A stretch of DNA of 64,000 bases from DRYM01 sp964564025 (GCA_964564025.1 CAZLZO010000004.1:1-64000); one strand, 5' to 3'; counted from the stretch's first letter, positions 8,764 through 17,090 are shown. Notes: a model not told the origin generated them from the sequence alone. Program-made: numbers and translations.

Positions 8764-8794
8764 ATAGCCAGCCTTTAAAGGCTGGCTAGTCGGG
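8764..8794 (+). other. tRNA-Lys intron 1 (31 nt, position 30/31)
   Basis: The intron interrupts the 5' strand of the anticodon stem. The BHB fold is complete: outer helix AGAG (8754-8757) with CTCT (8796-8799), 3-nt bulge GGG (8793-8795), central 4-bp helix CGAC (8758-8761) with GTCG (8789-8792), 3-nt bulge GGA (8762-8764), then a 9-bp intron helix closed by loop TTTAAA. Cutting two nucleotides into each bulge removes 8764-8794 and restores ACGGG in the stem. Note that the outer helix uses D-stem and anticodon-loop bases, so this BHB competes with the mature fold. Confidence 0.9.
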
Positions 8795-8801
8795 GCTCTT
8801 A

Positions 8802-8990
8802 ATGGAGCCCGCCCTCTACCCCTTCCTTTTAAAACCCCATTAATAACAGTTACACGCTGCTATTTTACATAAAACAGCTTTAATGTTGTGAGAAAACTAC
8901 CTCTATACGCTAAGTTTCGTTAACCACGCAATAGTTAAAAAGGGTCTTTTTATAAGAATAAAGAGGGGTAGAGGGCGGGTTTCAGGAGAA
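8802..8990 (+). other. tRNA-Lys intron 2 (189 nt, position 37/38)
   Basis: The intron is at the canonical site 3' of the anticodon. The BHB has the anticodon stem as outer helix, bulge AAA (8989-8991), central helix CTCT (8796-8799) with GGAG (8985-8988, one G-U), bulge TAA (8800-8802), and a long intron helix of about 20 bp (8803-8822 with about 8965-8984), 15 of them uninterrupted Watson-Crick pairs. The roughly 140-nt AT-rich interior contains no ORF and no C/D boxes that I can see. The central helix needs exon 2 bases that become adjacent to the stem only after intron 1 is removed. Confidence 0.9.
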
Positions 8991-9052
8991 ACCCGTAGGT
9001 CCCGGGTTCAAATCCCGGCGGGCCCGCCACATTACTTATTTTCCCATCTTAG

Positions 9053-9826
9053 GTGTTTGCTAGTTTGCTTTACACTATTAGTGATAACATTTACGTTTTA
9101 AGCGGCTTACCTGGCTTATTTATTAGGAAACATGATTTACTTGTTATTGCCGATATACATTTAGGGTTTGAAAGTTCCGTTGCTTATGAGGGTATTTTTG
9201 TTCCAAGAGTTCAGTTGAAAAAAATTCTTGAGTTGATTGATAAAATGGTTAACGTAGTTTATCCTAGAAGAGTAGTTATTAATGGTGATTTAAAACATCA
9301 TTTCGGCGGTTTGCTTAAGCAGGAAAGGGAGGAAATAACTAAACTCATCGAGCATCTTTGGAGTAAAGGTATTAAAGAAATAACTGTTATTAGAGGAAAC
9401 CATGATAACTACGTATCATTAGTTCTTGAAGATTTAGGTGTAGGTTTCATAGATAAACTTGTTCTAAATAGTATAATGCTTGTTCATGGCCACGAACTTT
9501 TTGATCCAGCAAAGTACTCAGTAAAAATTATAATAATAGGGCATGAGCATCCAAGTGTAGCTTTAAGAGACGAACTAGGTGTAACATATAAGTTCCCGTG
9601 TTTTTTAAAGGGAAAACTGGTTACGAACCAGGAATTACTGGTTTTAGCTCCTCTAAGCATTTATGCTTCAGGAAACACGGTATCTCTTGAAAGAGAAAAC
9701 TACCTATCACCCCTGGTTAAAAAGTACGGTTTAATAGATTATTTTAAACCATACATGATAGATGAGGAGTTAGGAATATTAGAGCTACCTACTCTCAAAG
9801 ACTTACCTATGGCGGAAATATTTTAG
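9053..9826 (+). CDS. MJ0037-type metallophosphoesterase
   Basis: A 257-residue COG1407-type phosphoesterase. The motifs are DIH (D34, H36), GD (78-79, in NGDLKHHFG), GNHD (115-118), VHGHE (H145, H147) and GHEHP (H164, H166), giving an intact dimetal centre. In this family the Asn-Gly-Asp and His-rich Lys-His-His pattern is typical of archaeal members, whose substrate is unknown. The start is GTG at 9053, only 23 nt after the tRNA CCA, so it may be expressed from the tRNA transcript or from an unseen promoter. Confidence 0.8.
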   Translation: MFASLLYTISDNIYVLSGLPGLFIRKHDLLVIADIHLGFESSVAYEGIFVPRVQLKKILELIDKMVNVVYPRRVVINGDLKHHFGGLLKQEREEITKLIEHLWSKGIKEITVIRGNHDNYVSLVLEDLGVGFIDKLVLNSIMLVHGHELFDPAKYSVKIIIIGHEHPSVALRDELGVTYKFPCFLKGKLVTNQELLVLAPLSIYASGNTVSLERENYLSPLVKKYGLIDYFKPYMIDEELGILELPTLKDLPMAEIF

Positions 9827-9872
9827 CCATTTTTAAACAACTATACTAGGTAAGTTTATAAAATTTAAAAAG

Positions 9873-9882
9873 CTTTTTAAAC
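9873..9882 (+). promoter_or_regulatory. TATA box of tbp
   Basis: The stretch CTTTTTAAAC lies with its centre about 26-27 nt upstream of the ATG at 9904. That is the standard archaeal TATA-to-start distance, so the tbp transcript may be leaderless from 9904. Confidence 0.5.
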
Positions 9883-9903
9883 ACTGTAAACGCTATTCTA
9901 GGG

Positions 9904-10470
9904 ATGACACTTATGACAACGCCTAGAATTAGTGTTAAAATAGAGAATATTGTGTCAACAGTAACTCTCGACCAGAAAATAGATCTTTATGCTATTGAGA
10001 GAAGCATACCTGGTGTAGAATATAATCCCGAACAATTTCCCGGGCTTGTATTTAGACTTGATAGGCCGAGAGTTACAGCGTTAATTTTTAGTTCAGGGAA
10101 AATGGTTGTAACGGGAGCGAAAAGCACAGATAATTTGAAAAGAGCTGTAAAGAAAATAATTAAGATTCTTAGGGAAAATGGGATAATAATTACTGGAAGA
10201 CCTAGAGTCCAAATACAGAACATTGTTGCTTCAGCAAATTTAGGTGTAGAAGTAAACCTGGAAATGGCAGCGTTACTACTAGAAAATTGCATGTATGAAC
10301 CAGAGCAGTTTCCGGGCCTCATATATAGAATGGATGAGCCAAGAGTCGTACTGCTCATTTTCAGCTCGGGGAAAATGGTTGTAACAGGAGCGAAAAGAGA
10401 AGAAGAAATTTACGAAGTAGTTAAGAAAATATACTATAAACTTGACGAACTAGGGTGCTTAAGAAAGTAA
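9904..10470 (+). CDS. tbp: TATA-box-binding protein
   Basis: A 188-aa archaeal TBP made of the two imperfect repeats expected. Each contains EQFPGL(V/I)(F/Y)R(L/M)D and IFSSGKMVVTGAK (first repeat about 10-95, second about 100-185), including the Phe residues that kink DNA. TBP recruits TFB and RNA polymerase at archaeal promoters. ATG at 9904 fits a leaderless transcript; the ATG at 9913 is an alternative. A purine-rich GGGATGA lies at 9901-9907 and could serve the second start. Confidence 0.96.
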   Translation: MTLMTTPRISVKIENIVSTVTLDQKIDLYAIERSIPGVEYNPEQFPGLVFRLDRPRVTALIFSSGKMVVTGAKSTDNLKRAVKKIIKILRENGIIITGRPRVQIQNIVASANLGVEVNLEMAALLLENCMYEPEQFPGLIYRMDEPRVVLLIFSSGKMVVTGAKREEEIYEVVKKIYYKLDELGCLRK

Positions 10471-10518
10471 TAAAAATTTTTCTTCTTCTCTCTATTCAAC
10501 ATAAAAGGGTAATCAAGA

Positions 10519-11073
10519 TTGATTCTTAGCGACTTTGATTTAAGAAACTATATTAAATCTGGTAGGTTAAAAATAGTGCCATTTGTTGAATCAATAATTA
10601 GAGAAAACGGTTTAGACTTGAGACTTGGCAATACCATAGCTAGACTTAAGAGAACAAGCAAAATACTTGACGTTGAAAAAACGTATGAAGCCAATATAGA
10701 GGACTTCTACGAAGTAGAGGAAGGCTCAGAATTCATAATATACCCCAATGAGCGCGTTTTACTTCACACTTTAGAATACATTAAACTTCCACCAGAACTT
10801 ATGGGGTTCGTTAACTTAAGAAGCACTTATGCTAGATTGGGCATGGCCTTGCCACCAACAATTATTGATGGTGGTTTTGAAGGACAGTTAACTATTGAGC
10901 TTATTGGAGGATCTTTTCCAGTAAAGCTTTATGCTGGTAAGAGGTTTATCCACGTGGTTTTCGCTAAGTTAACAAGTCCCGTAGAGAAACCTTACCAAGG
11001 AATATATCAGGGTCAACGCGGAGTAACTTTACCTAAGATTTTTGGCGCTAAAAAGTTCGGAGAAAATGTCTAA
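10519..11073 (+). CDS. dcd: dCTP deaminase
   Basis: At 184 aa this is the normal length for archaeal dCTP deaminase or the bifunctional dCTP deaminase/dUTPase. The signatures are FVNLRSTYARLGM and DGGFEGQLTIEL (about 116-128), the latter containing the catalytic Glu. The product dUMP or dUTP feeds thymidylate synthesis, which fits thyX at 37850. The start is TTG (10519). The 3' end overlaps the convergent methyltransferase gene by 45 nt. Whether it also cleaves dUTP cannot be read here. Confidence 0.92.
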   Translation: MILSDFDLRNYIKSGRLKIVPFVESIIRENGLDLRLGNTIARLKRTSKILDVEKTYEANIEDFYEVEEGSEFIIYPNERVLLHTLEYIKLPPELMGFVNLRSTYARLGMALPPTIIDGGFEGQLTIELIGGSFPVKLYAGKRFIHVVFAKLTSPVEKPYQGIYQGQRGVTLPKIFGAKKFGENV

Positions 11074-11373
11074 AATACACTCCTTATCAACATAGTACTT
11101 ACCGTTTCTCTCATAAACCTTAACACCCTCTAGCATTAGCAGTTTAGCTTTAAACTTCACTGTGCTACCACTATATCCTCCCAATTCACCGTTTGATTTA
11201 ACAACTCTATGGCAAGGGATTTTCACTAACTCCCTATTTTTAGCAAGTATTCTACCAATTACCCTAGGATGAACATTAAGGACTTTAGCTAATGAACCAT
11301 AAGTTGTAACTTTACCTATAGGAATAAGGTTAAGTAGTGTGTACACTGCATACTCTGCGAAATTTTCCTTCAA
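11029..11373 (-). CDS. ogt: Methylated-DNA--protein-cysteine methyltransferase (C-terminal domain type)
   Basis: A 114-residue protein that is essentially only the DNA-binding and alkyl-acceptor domain. PCHR is at 53-56 with the acceptor Cys54, preceded by the helix-turn-helix and arginine finger region (NVHPRVIGRILAKN). Because the Cys is present it should be a true O6-alkylguanine transferase rather than an ATL protein. It lacks the usual N-terminal domain. The gene runs 45 nt into the dcd gene on the other strand, and the overlap encodes sensible ends in both. Confidence 0.88.
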   Translation of the reverse strand: MKENFAEYAVYTLLNLIPIGKVTTYGSLAKVLNVHPRVIGRILAKNRELVKIPCHRVVKSNGELGGYSGSTVKFKAKLLMLEGVKVYERNGKYYVDKECILDIFSELFSAKNLR

Positions 11374-11438
11374 AACTTAGCCACCTAATTTACGGTAAAT
11401 TTTTTCCTAAACTACACTATATAATAATTGACTAGTTA

Positions 11439-11497
11439 AGCGATGATGAACAGGCTAGGAGTTGAAGAAGTGATAGAGAAGGTAGGCCTCTGAGCAA
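11439..11497 (+). ncRNA. Box C/D guide sRNA
   Basis: Plus-strand boxes are C ATGATGA (11443-11449), a 12-nt guide, D'-like TTGA (11462-11465), a 4-nt spacer, C'-like GTGATAG (11470-11476), a 13-nt guide and D CTGA (11490-11493). A TATA-like ACTATATAATAA lies at about 11416-11427, which would start transcription near 11440. The internal boxes are degenerate, as is common in archaea. Confidence 0.68.
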
Positions 11498-11532
11498 ATG
11501 CTCTCAATTAAACAGTTAGGAGTGAATACTTA

Positions 11533-12177
11533 ATGAGTGACAAGGATGAATTATGGGCTGAAATTGTCGAGAAAATACTTAGTTGCAAAAAATGCAGACT
11601 TTACAGAAACAGAAGAAACGCTGTTCCTGGCGAGGGTTCTTTAAATGCTGAAATAATGTTCATAGGTGAAGCTCCTGGAGCAAAAGAGGACGAAGAAGGT
11701 AGACCCTTCGTAGGCGCTGCCGGGAAACTACTTACAGCTCTTTTAGAGGAAATAGGTTTAAAGAGAACAGAGGTTTTCATAACAAACGTTATTAAGTGTC
11801 GACCTCCACATAATAGAGACCCACTAGACGATGAAATAAACGCATGCTTACCTTATCTTCTTGAACAAATAAAGCTAATTAAACCCAAGGTAATAGTCAC
11901 CTTAGGTAGAATATCTACGAAAACTCTTTTCCAAATAGCTGGATTAGTGTTTAAAAGCATGAGTAAGGATAGAGGTATTGTAAGAGAAACTAGCATAGAA
12001 AACGTTGAAGTGAAAATAATGCCAACATACCATCCGGCTGCTGCACTTTATAATCCAAAACTTAAGTCCAGAATAAAGGATGACTTTAAAGTATTAGCTA
12101 ACATGTATAGAATGTTAAAGGAGTGTGGGAGAAAGAAAAAGTACACGCTACTTGACTTCTTTGAGGGAAAAAGGTAA
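11533..12177 (+). CDS. Type-4 (iron-sulfur) uracil-DNA glycosylase
   Basis: This 214-aa protein has the family-4 UDG layout: GEAPGAKEDEEGRPFVG (45-61) as the active-site motif, four cluster cysteines C18, C21, C89 and C105, and a YHPAA motif near the C-terminus. It removes uracil produced by cytosine deamination, an important lesion at high temperature. The stop is directly followed by the ATG of the SpoIIM-type membrane protein (no gap), so the two are translated from one message, apparently by chance of compact packing rather than shared function. Confidence 0.92.
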   Translation: MSDKDELWAEIVEKILSCKKCRLYRNRRNAVPGEGSLNAEIMFIGEAPGAKEDEEGRPFVGAAGKLLTALLEEIGLKRTEVFITNVIKCRPPHNRDPLDDEINACLPYLLEQIKLIKPKVIVTLGRISTKTLFQIAGLVFKSMSKDRGIVRETSIENVEVKIMPTYHPAAALYNPKLKSRIKDDFKVLANMYRMLKECGRKKKYTLLDFFEGKR

Positions 12178-13707
12178 ATGCTTAAAAACAACGTTTTAGT
12201 GAAGAAACCAACTGATGTTTTAAAATACGGATACAAGTATATTTTAGTTCACCCTAAAATGATATTACCCTTCATGATTTATGAAGCAGGAGTTATTGTG
12301 GGCCAAGCAGTAATAGTTATAGCATTTCTTGCTCTTCTAAGCTACTTTAGAGCATTTAACTTGATACCTAAAATCGCAGATTTCATTATTAAAGGAAACT
12401 TTGAAGCACTAACCTCACCCGAAATAATACAACCAATAATAGTAACTCTTAGCATAGCCGGCGTAGCATATCTCTTCACAATCATAGTTTTTGACAGCTT
12501 CGTTAAAGCAGGGCTTTACCCATTTCTTCAGAAACTTCTAGTAGAGAAAGAGGTTAGTACAAGGTACTTTCTAGAGTCAGCTTTTAGAAACTGGATTAAC
12601 GTGTTCAAAACCAACATGCTAATATATCTTTTTACGGCAGCACCATTAATACCATCAATTATGCTTTTCTACTTTAGCTTAGAGAAAATAGTTAAGGGTT
12701 CTATTGAAGAACTAGGTTTTTCGGCTTTAACATTTATTGCAGGAGTAATCATAGCACTAATAATTTACTTAGCACTTATTTTTGCTCCCATTGCTGCTTC
12801 AGTTGATGCTAATACGCCTGTTCAAAGCATTATAAGAAGCATTACTATAGCTAAAACAGAACTCGGAGCCATAATACTTTACTTTTCAGCCCTCATAGCG
12901 GTTTCGCTAATTGCTATAGCTATAGAGTCCGCTGTTGAAACCTTTTACGTAACCTTAGGTAGTTTAGTGAGTATAATTATAAGTTTAGCTATAATCCCTA
13001 TACTTCACCTATACCTGGTCGCAGTGTATGAAGCCCACAATAATGAGGCTTTTCAGCAACCTACAGAAACAAAGCTAACTTTAAAATTGGCTTACAAAAC
13101 TCTAAACAAAGGGTTAAAGCTCGTAAAAATGTTCTTCACCACCAAGTATGGTTTCTTAGCATTAACACTAACGCTAATAGTTTTTATGTTAGGCTTCGGT
13201 CTAGGATATTTAACTGTAGATCCGGAAATAAGATCTGTACTCATAAACTCCGGAATAATAGTTCCTGGAAAGCTTAATCCAGAATTTAAAGTCTACAATA
13301 GAATATTTCTCGGACTAGACATTTTCTTCCACAACTGGAGAACATCACTATCTACCGCCATGTCAGGAATAGTTTACGCAATACCTTCAACAATCTCGAC
13401 ATTATTTAACGGGTACGTTATAGGTGTAATTTTCGCTACAATAAACGACCCATTAAGAGCATCTGCAATAATACTACCTCATGGAATAATAGAGATACCT
13501 GCTTTCCTACTGTCAAGCGCTTCCGGAATATTGTTAGGGTTTAAGATGATAATGTATAGGAGGAGACAAGTAACTTTAAATGAGTTATCTCAGGATTTGG
13601 AGAAAACGGCGATTTTCGTTATAGGCTTATCTTTAGTTTTCCTAGTTGCAGGAATCATAGAGTCCAATATAACACCTTTAATTGCTGAAATGGCGGGTTG
13701 GAAATAG
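12178..13707 (+). CDS. Polytopic membrane protein with C-terminal SpoIIM (DUF95) domain
   Basis: A 509-residue protein in two parts. Residues 1-290 contain about six hydrophobic segments resembling the UPF0259/glycerophosphodiesterase membrane-domain class. Residues about 310-505 are a SpoIIM/DUF95 domain with FNGYVIG (410-416) and PHGIIEIPA (434-442). Archaeal DUF95 proteins are predicted membrane proteins of unknown function, with links to membrane remodelling proposed from the sporulation homologue. It abuts the UDG gene upstream and converges with the IMPase gene. Confidence 0.75.
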   Translation: MLKNNVLVKKPTDVLKYGYKYILVHPKMILPFMIYEAGVIVGQAVIVIAFLALLSYFRAFNLIPKIADFIIKGNFEALTSPEIIQPIIVTLSIAGVAYLFTIIVFDSFVKAGLYPFLQKLLVEKEVSTRYFLESAFRNWINVFKTNMLIYLFTAAPLIPSIMLFYFSLEKIVKGSIEELGFSALTFIAGVIIALIIYLALIFAPIAASVDANTPVQSIIRSITIAKTELGAIILYFSALIAVSLIAIAIESAVETFYVTLGSLVSIIISLAIIPILHLYLVAVYEAHNNEAFQQPTETKLTLKLAYKTLNKGLKLVKMFFTTKYGFLALTLTLIVFMLGFGLGYLTVDPEIRSVLINSGIIVPGKLNPEFKVYNRIFLGLDIFFHNWRTSLSTAMSGIVYAIPSTISTLFNGYVIGVIFATINDPLRASAIILPHGIIEIPAFLLSSASGILLGFKMIMYRRRQVTLNELSQDLEKTAIFVIGLSLVFLVAGIIESNITPLIAEMAGWK

Positions 13708-13708
13708 C

Positions 13709-14557
13709 CTATTTTCTCTTAAAAACTTTATTAACAATGTTGTCAACTGTTTCCTCGTATCTTACACTCCATTCTTTACTGAAGGCAGCTATTGAGAGTA
13801 TTTTTTCAACATTACATATTGAAACATTAGCGAGATTTAGATGGTAGCTTTTAGCTTTACCTCCGGCTTCTTTAAGTATAAGCAATGCTGCGGCAACATC
13901 GACATTTCTAAGTTTAGATCTTAAATCCAAAAATAAGCCAGCTGCCGATTTAGCAACATATATTATGTCGAGACTGGCTGAACCTAAGCTTCTTAGTTTG
14001 AATGGGCCGAAAATTTTCTCAAGCTCTTTAAACACATCGTAAGATTCATAGTTTAAATAACCTAAAATGAATGGTTTACCTATATTTCTTGGTTTCTTAA
14101 GCTTTACCTGATTTTCGTACGCACCATGACCTTTAATGGCATAGTATATGTTATCTCTAAATACCTCAGAAACTACTCCAACAAATATGTCATTTAATGT
14201 AGCATTCCTACGGAATTTGGAAATAGCTACACTTACTGCAGCGTAAGGTATATTTGCAACGTAATTATTACTTCCATCTAAAGGATCAATAACAACGATG
14301 TATTCCGGGTTTTCAGAAGTACTTTTAACACCTAATTCCTCACTAACGAAAACGGCATTTACATGATCCCTTATAAAAACGTCAATGATAATTCTTTCTG
14401 CTTCAACATCGAATTTCCTTGTGACATCTTCTTCACTTAACCTTACAAGATCCGAATATTCTTCTTCCTCTTGAACCTCCCTTAGCCATTTAGAAGCATT
14501 TTTCGCAGCTTCAATAGCTATAGAAAGTATATTGTCTACATCCAAACTCATTAACAC
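13709..14557 (-). CDS. Inositol monophosphatase family phosphatase
   Basis: The 282-aa sequence holds the IMPase metal motifs: EE at 73-74 (VSEELG), DPLDGS (91-96) and a C-terminal NVDVAAALLILKEAG that matches the WDxAAG region with Asn-Val in place of Trp. Archaeal members often act both as IMPase and fructose-1,6-bisphosphatase, and in hyperthermophiles can feed di-myo-inositol phosphate synthesis. The substrate is not decided by sequence. It follows the peptidase gene by 14 nt on the same strand. Confidence 0.85.
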   Translation of the reverse strand: MLMSLDVDNILSIAIEAAKNASKWLREVQEEEEYSDLVRLSEEDVTRKFDVEAERIIIDVFIRDHVNAVFVSEELGVKSTSENPEYIVVIDPLDGSNNYVANIPYAAVSVAISKFRRNATLNDIFVGVVSEVFRDNIYYAIKGHGAYENQVKLKKPRNIGKPFILGYLNYESYDVFKELEKIFGPFKLRSLGSASLDIIYVAKSAAGLFLDLRSKLRNVDVAAALLILKEAGGKAKSYHLNLANVSICNVEKILSIAAFSKEWSVRYEETVDNIVNKVFKRK

Positions 14558-14571
14558 TCACATCCGTTTAT

Positions 14572-15648
14572 CTACTCTATAAGGTCTTTAGGATATGTTG
14601 ACAAAATAACATATCCAGAATCGGTTACTAACACGTCATCCTCTATTCTTATACCCCCAAGATCTCTAATGTAAACCCCGGGTTCAACTGTTACTACCAT
14701 TCCTGTCTTTAACGTAGCATTCGATTTATTGCTGAGCCTGGGATATTCATGAACTTCAATTCCTATTCCATGACCTGTTGAATGCGTGAAGAACTTATCG
14801 TATCCATATTCTTTAAGTACATTTCGGGCAGCTGCATCTACTTCTGAAGCCTTGATCCCGGGTTTAATCTTCCTTATGGCTTCTTTTTGAGCCTCAAGAA
14901 CAGCGTAGAATATGTCTTTAAGCTTACTACTTACACTCCCTAAGCTTATAGTTCTCGTTAGGTCGCCGCAGTATCCCATGTATTTAGCACCTATATCTAC
15001 AACTACTATTTCCCCTCTTCTAATTGTCTTCTCGGAAGCTGTTGCATGAGGTAAAGCTGAGTTGCGCCCTGAAGCCACAATGCAGGGAAATGCTACTTCA
15101 TAGCTTCCATTAACTTTAAAAGTATACTCTATTTTCGCGGCAACGTCTAATTCTCTAACGCCTTCACTAAGAATATTCAAGGCTTCATCAAATCCTTTCT
15201 CAGTTATTTTAACTGCTTTCTTAATTGCCTCTACTTCATCAATATCTTTAATAGCTCTTACCTCCATGATCTCCTTCGAAATGTCTTCAAGCTTTATTTC
15301 TTGAGAAATTTTCGAAAGCTTATTAGCTAGCCAAAGACTTGTTTTAAAGTATGGTAGACCTATTTTTTTACACTTTAACTTTCCAATGAAATCTTTAATT
15401 GCTTGCTCAAGACTTTCACTATAAACATTTATATTGACGTTTTCCGATTCCTCTAAGGCTCTTTCATACTCAAGCTTTGGTACATAAAGTTCTGATGTTC
15501 CATCTTTAGGTATTATAAGTAAAACTCCTTCGAATCCCTTAAAATGTGAAATATAGTATATGTTTGAAATATCCGAAAATAAGAGGCAGTCGACATCTTT
15601 ACTTTCAATAATTTTTTTCACTCTCTTTAACCGATTTAGGTGGGGCAT
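14572..15648 (-). CDS. Xaa-Pro peptidase (M24 family)
   Basis: A 358-residue creatinase-type peptidase: N-terminal domain to about 130, then the pita-bread domain with the five metal ligands D218, D229, H293, E322 and E336. THSTGHGIGIEVHE and TVEPGVYIRDLGG are visible. It removes the N-terminal residue from peptides with Pro in position 2, as in PepQ/PepP. The start has no strong ribosome site, so it may be leaderless or lightly translated. Confidence 0.9.
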   Translation of the reverse strand: MPHLNRLKRVKKIIESKDVDCLLFSDISNIYYISHFKGFEGVLLIIPKDGTSELYVPKLEYERALEESENVNINVYSESLEQAIKDFIGKLKCKKIGLPYFKTSLWLANKLSKISQEIKLEDISKEIMEVRAIKDIDEVEAIKKAVKITEKGFDEALNILSEGVRELDVAAKIEYTFKVNGSYEVAFPCIVASGRNSALPHATASEKTIRRGEIVVVDIGAKYMGYCGDLTRTISLGSVSSKLKDIFYAVLEAQKEAIRKIKPGIKASEVDAAARNVLKEYGYDKFFTHSTGHGIGIEVHEYPRLSNKSNATLKTGMVVTVEPGVYIRDLGGIRIEDDVLVTDSGYVILSTYPKDLIE

Positions 15649-15736
15649 TTGAATTTCACCATGGCTTTTTCCACTAATCCTTAATTAGTAAAACTATTTA
15701 AGATGCTTGGTTAAAGCTATTTTCTCGTGAAATATT

Positions 15737-15943
15737 ATGGCTCGTTCTAAAGTTTTAAAGAGAACATACAGGATAATGGTGTTGCTGGCTTTCCTAATTT
15801 CAATAGTTAATTTCGTTCTGACTTCCGTTAAAATAATATTTTTTGAAAGAGAAACTATGGACTATTTATTCCTACTTTTCTGGGCTCTGTTCCTAGCTTT
15901 GTTCGCCATTGTCATTAAGAAGTTTGTTAAGCAAGCTCGGTAG
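15737..15943 (+). CDS. Small two-helix membrane protein, unknown
   Basis: A 68-residue basic protein with two hydrophobic segments (about 13-35 and 42-62) and a Lys/Arg-rich start. I recognise no family. A TATA-like ACTATTTAAG lies near 15691-15700. Its 3' end overlaps the convergent HAD gene by 51 nt, which is unusual but matched by other convergent overlaps in this window. It fills an otherwise empty gap between divergent genes. Confidence 0.5.
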   Translation: MARSKVLKRTYRIMVLLAFLISIVNFVLTSVKIIFFERETMDYLFLLFWALFLALFAIVIKKFVKQAR

Positions 15944-16585
15944 CTCCCAAATACCTGTTATCACATACTGTGCCCCATGCTTTATCAGTGTTAGCTTATC
16001 CTTTAACCCTGTTAAAACACCTACTGTTATTACGCCAACTTTTCTTCCAGATTCCATATCAACCCAGTAGTCTGCAACAAAAATTGCTTCACAAGGATTT
16101 ACACCGTACTCTTTAAGTATTAATGCTAAAACACCTTTTCTCGAAAAGAGAAGGTCTTCATCTGAAGGATCCTGTTGAATTAATGTGTAAACCTTGTTTA
16201 CATATGCGCTTAGCCCATAACTATCGAGTTCATTCCATATATACTTAGGTTCTATTTCCCTTCCCGTAGTTACCACTGCCTTAATGTTTTTCTTTCTAAG
16301 ATACATGAGGGCCTCCTTGGCTCCCTCATAAGGTTTATCATGGATGCTTCTGTAATGACTGTAAATTCTCCTAAACTTTTTCCAAAAAGAAGTTCTTTCT
16401 TTTTGAGATAAAGGTTCAAGTATTTCTGTTAATCTATCCTTTCTAAAGTTTTCAAGGAACTCCTCATATTTTATCTTTCTAAGCCCATAGAGTTTTCTAA
16501 CCTCATTATACACTATGTAAAATCTATGTAATGTATCGACAAGAGTCATGTCTAGGTCAAGTATTGCTAAGCTTATCTTACCCAA
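15893..16585 (-). CDS. HAD-superfamily hydrolase
   Basis: This 230-aa protein starts with the HAD motif I DLDMTLVDT (D10 nucleophile, D12 acid/base). A helical cap follows, then motif II at VVTTGRE and a late DYWVD acidic motif. It is of the phosphoglycolate-phosphatase-like type; the substrate is unknown. Motif II has Thr as expected. It converges with and overlaps the small membrane protein gene by 51 nt. Confidence 0.8.
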   Translation of the reverse strand: MGKISLAILDLDMTLVDTLHRFYIVYNEVRKLYGLRKIKYEEFLENFRKDRLTEILEPLSQKERTSFWKKFRRIYSHYRSIHDKPYEGAKEALMYLRKKNIKAVVTTGREIEPKYIWNELDSYGLSAYVNKVYTLIQQDPSDEDLLFSRKGVLALILKEYGVNPCEAIFVADYWVDMESGRKVGVITVGVLTGLKDKLTLIKHGAQYVITGIWELPSLLNKLLNDNGEQS

Positions 16586-16663
16586 TTCCTAAACCCTTAA
16601 AGCATTGATTCTACAGTTACAGTTTAGCTTATAACCTAGCATATTTTAAGTATTCTTTAATGG

Positions 16664-17062
16664 GTGATTAAAATAGTGGGTAAAAGAAAACCTATTCTAG
16701 CTAGCGGAGACATTGTTGCTGACTATGAGCCTCTATTTAAGTATTGGGAATTAGCTAAAAAGGAGAGTAGGGAATTAGCTGAGAAAGCCACTTTGAGACA
16801 TGAAGATTTCGAATACTTACTCAAAATTCTTTCAAAAAGAGAGCTAATAAGTCTCATGGAGCTTCTTGAAAAACTTGAAACATACATGTTAAGTAGAGTT
16901 AATGCAGCATTAGCGGCCAAAGCATTAAAAGAGGTTTACAATATAGAGTATGAGCTAGAGGATGCTAGAAGAAAATTAGCTAGAATACTTGCCGGTTGGC
17001 TTATTGAAGCAAGTAACATATGGGGTGACATAAGACTTAAAGGCCCTACCTATAGAACCTAG
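16664..17062 (+). CDS. Hypothetical helical protein upstream of lhr
   Basis: A 132-residue, charged, nearly all-helical protein of no family I recognise (GTG start at 16664 inside a GGGTGAT context). Long heptad-like Leu/Glu/Lys stretches run from about 28 to 110. It ends 28 nt before the Lhr helicase start, so the two are probably in one operon and it could be a partner or an unrelated passenger. Confidence 0.6.
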   Translation: MIKIVGKRKPILASGDIVADYEPLFKYWELAKKESRELAEKATLRHEDFEYLLKILSKRELISLMELLEKLETYMLSRVNAALAAKALKEVYNIEYELEDARRKLARILAGWLIEASNIWGDIRLKGPTYRT

Positions 17063-17090
17063 GGGAGAAGTTGCAGAATTACATGGAACA

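Larger units (their letters stand above)
8732..9029 (+). tRNA. tRNA-Lys(CTT) with two introns
   Basis: Exons are 8732-8763, 8795-8801 and 8991-9029. Joined, they give a perfect cloverleaf: acceptor GGGCCCG/CGGGCCC, D stem GCTC/GAGC, anticodon stem ACGGG/CCCGT with loop CTCTTAA (anticodon CTT at 8798-8800), and T stem CCGGG/CCCGG with loop TTCAAAT. The discriminator is G and CCA (9027-9029) is encoded. Mature length is 75 nt plus CCA. Both introns sit in canonical bulge-helix-bulge folds. A weak TATA-like stretch (about 8699-8706) precedes it. The 8479-8698 stretch upstream holds no gene I can support. Confidence 0.95.
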
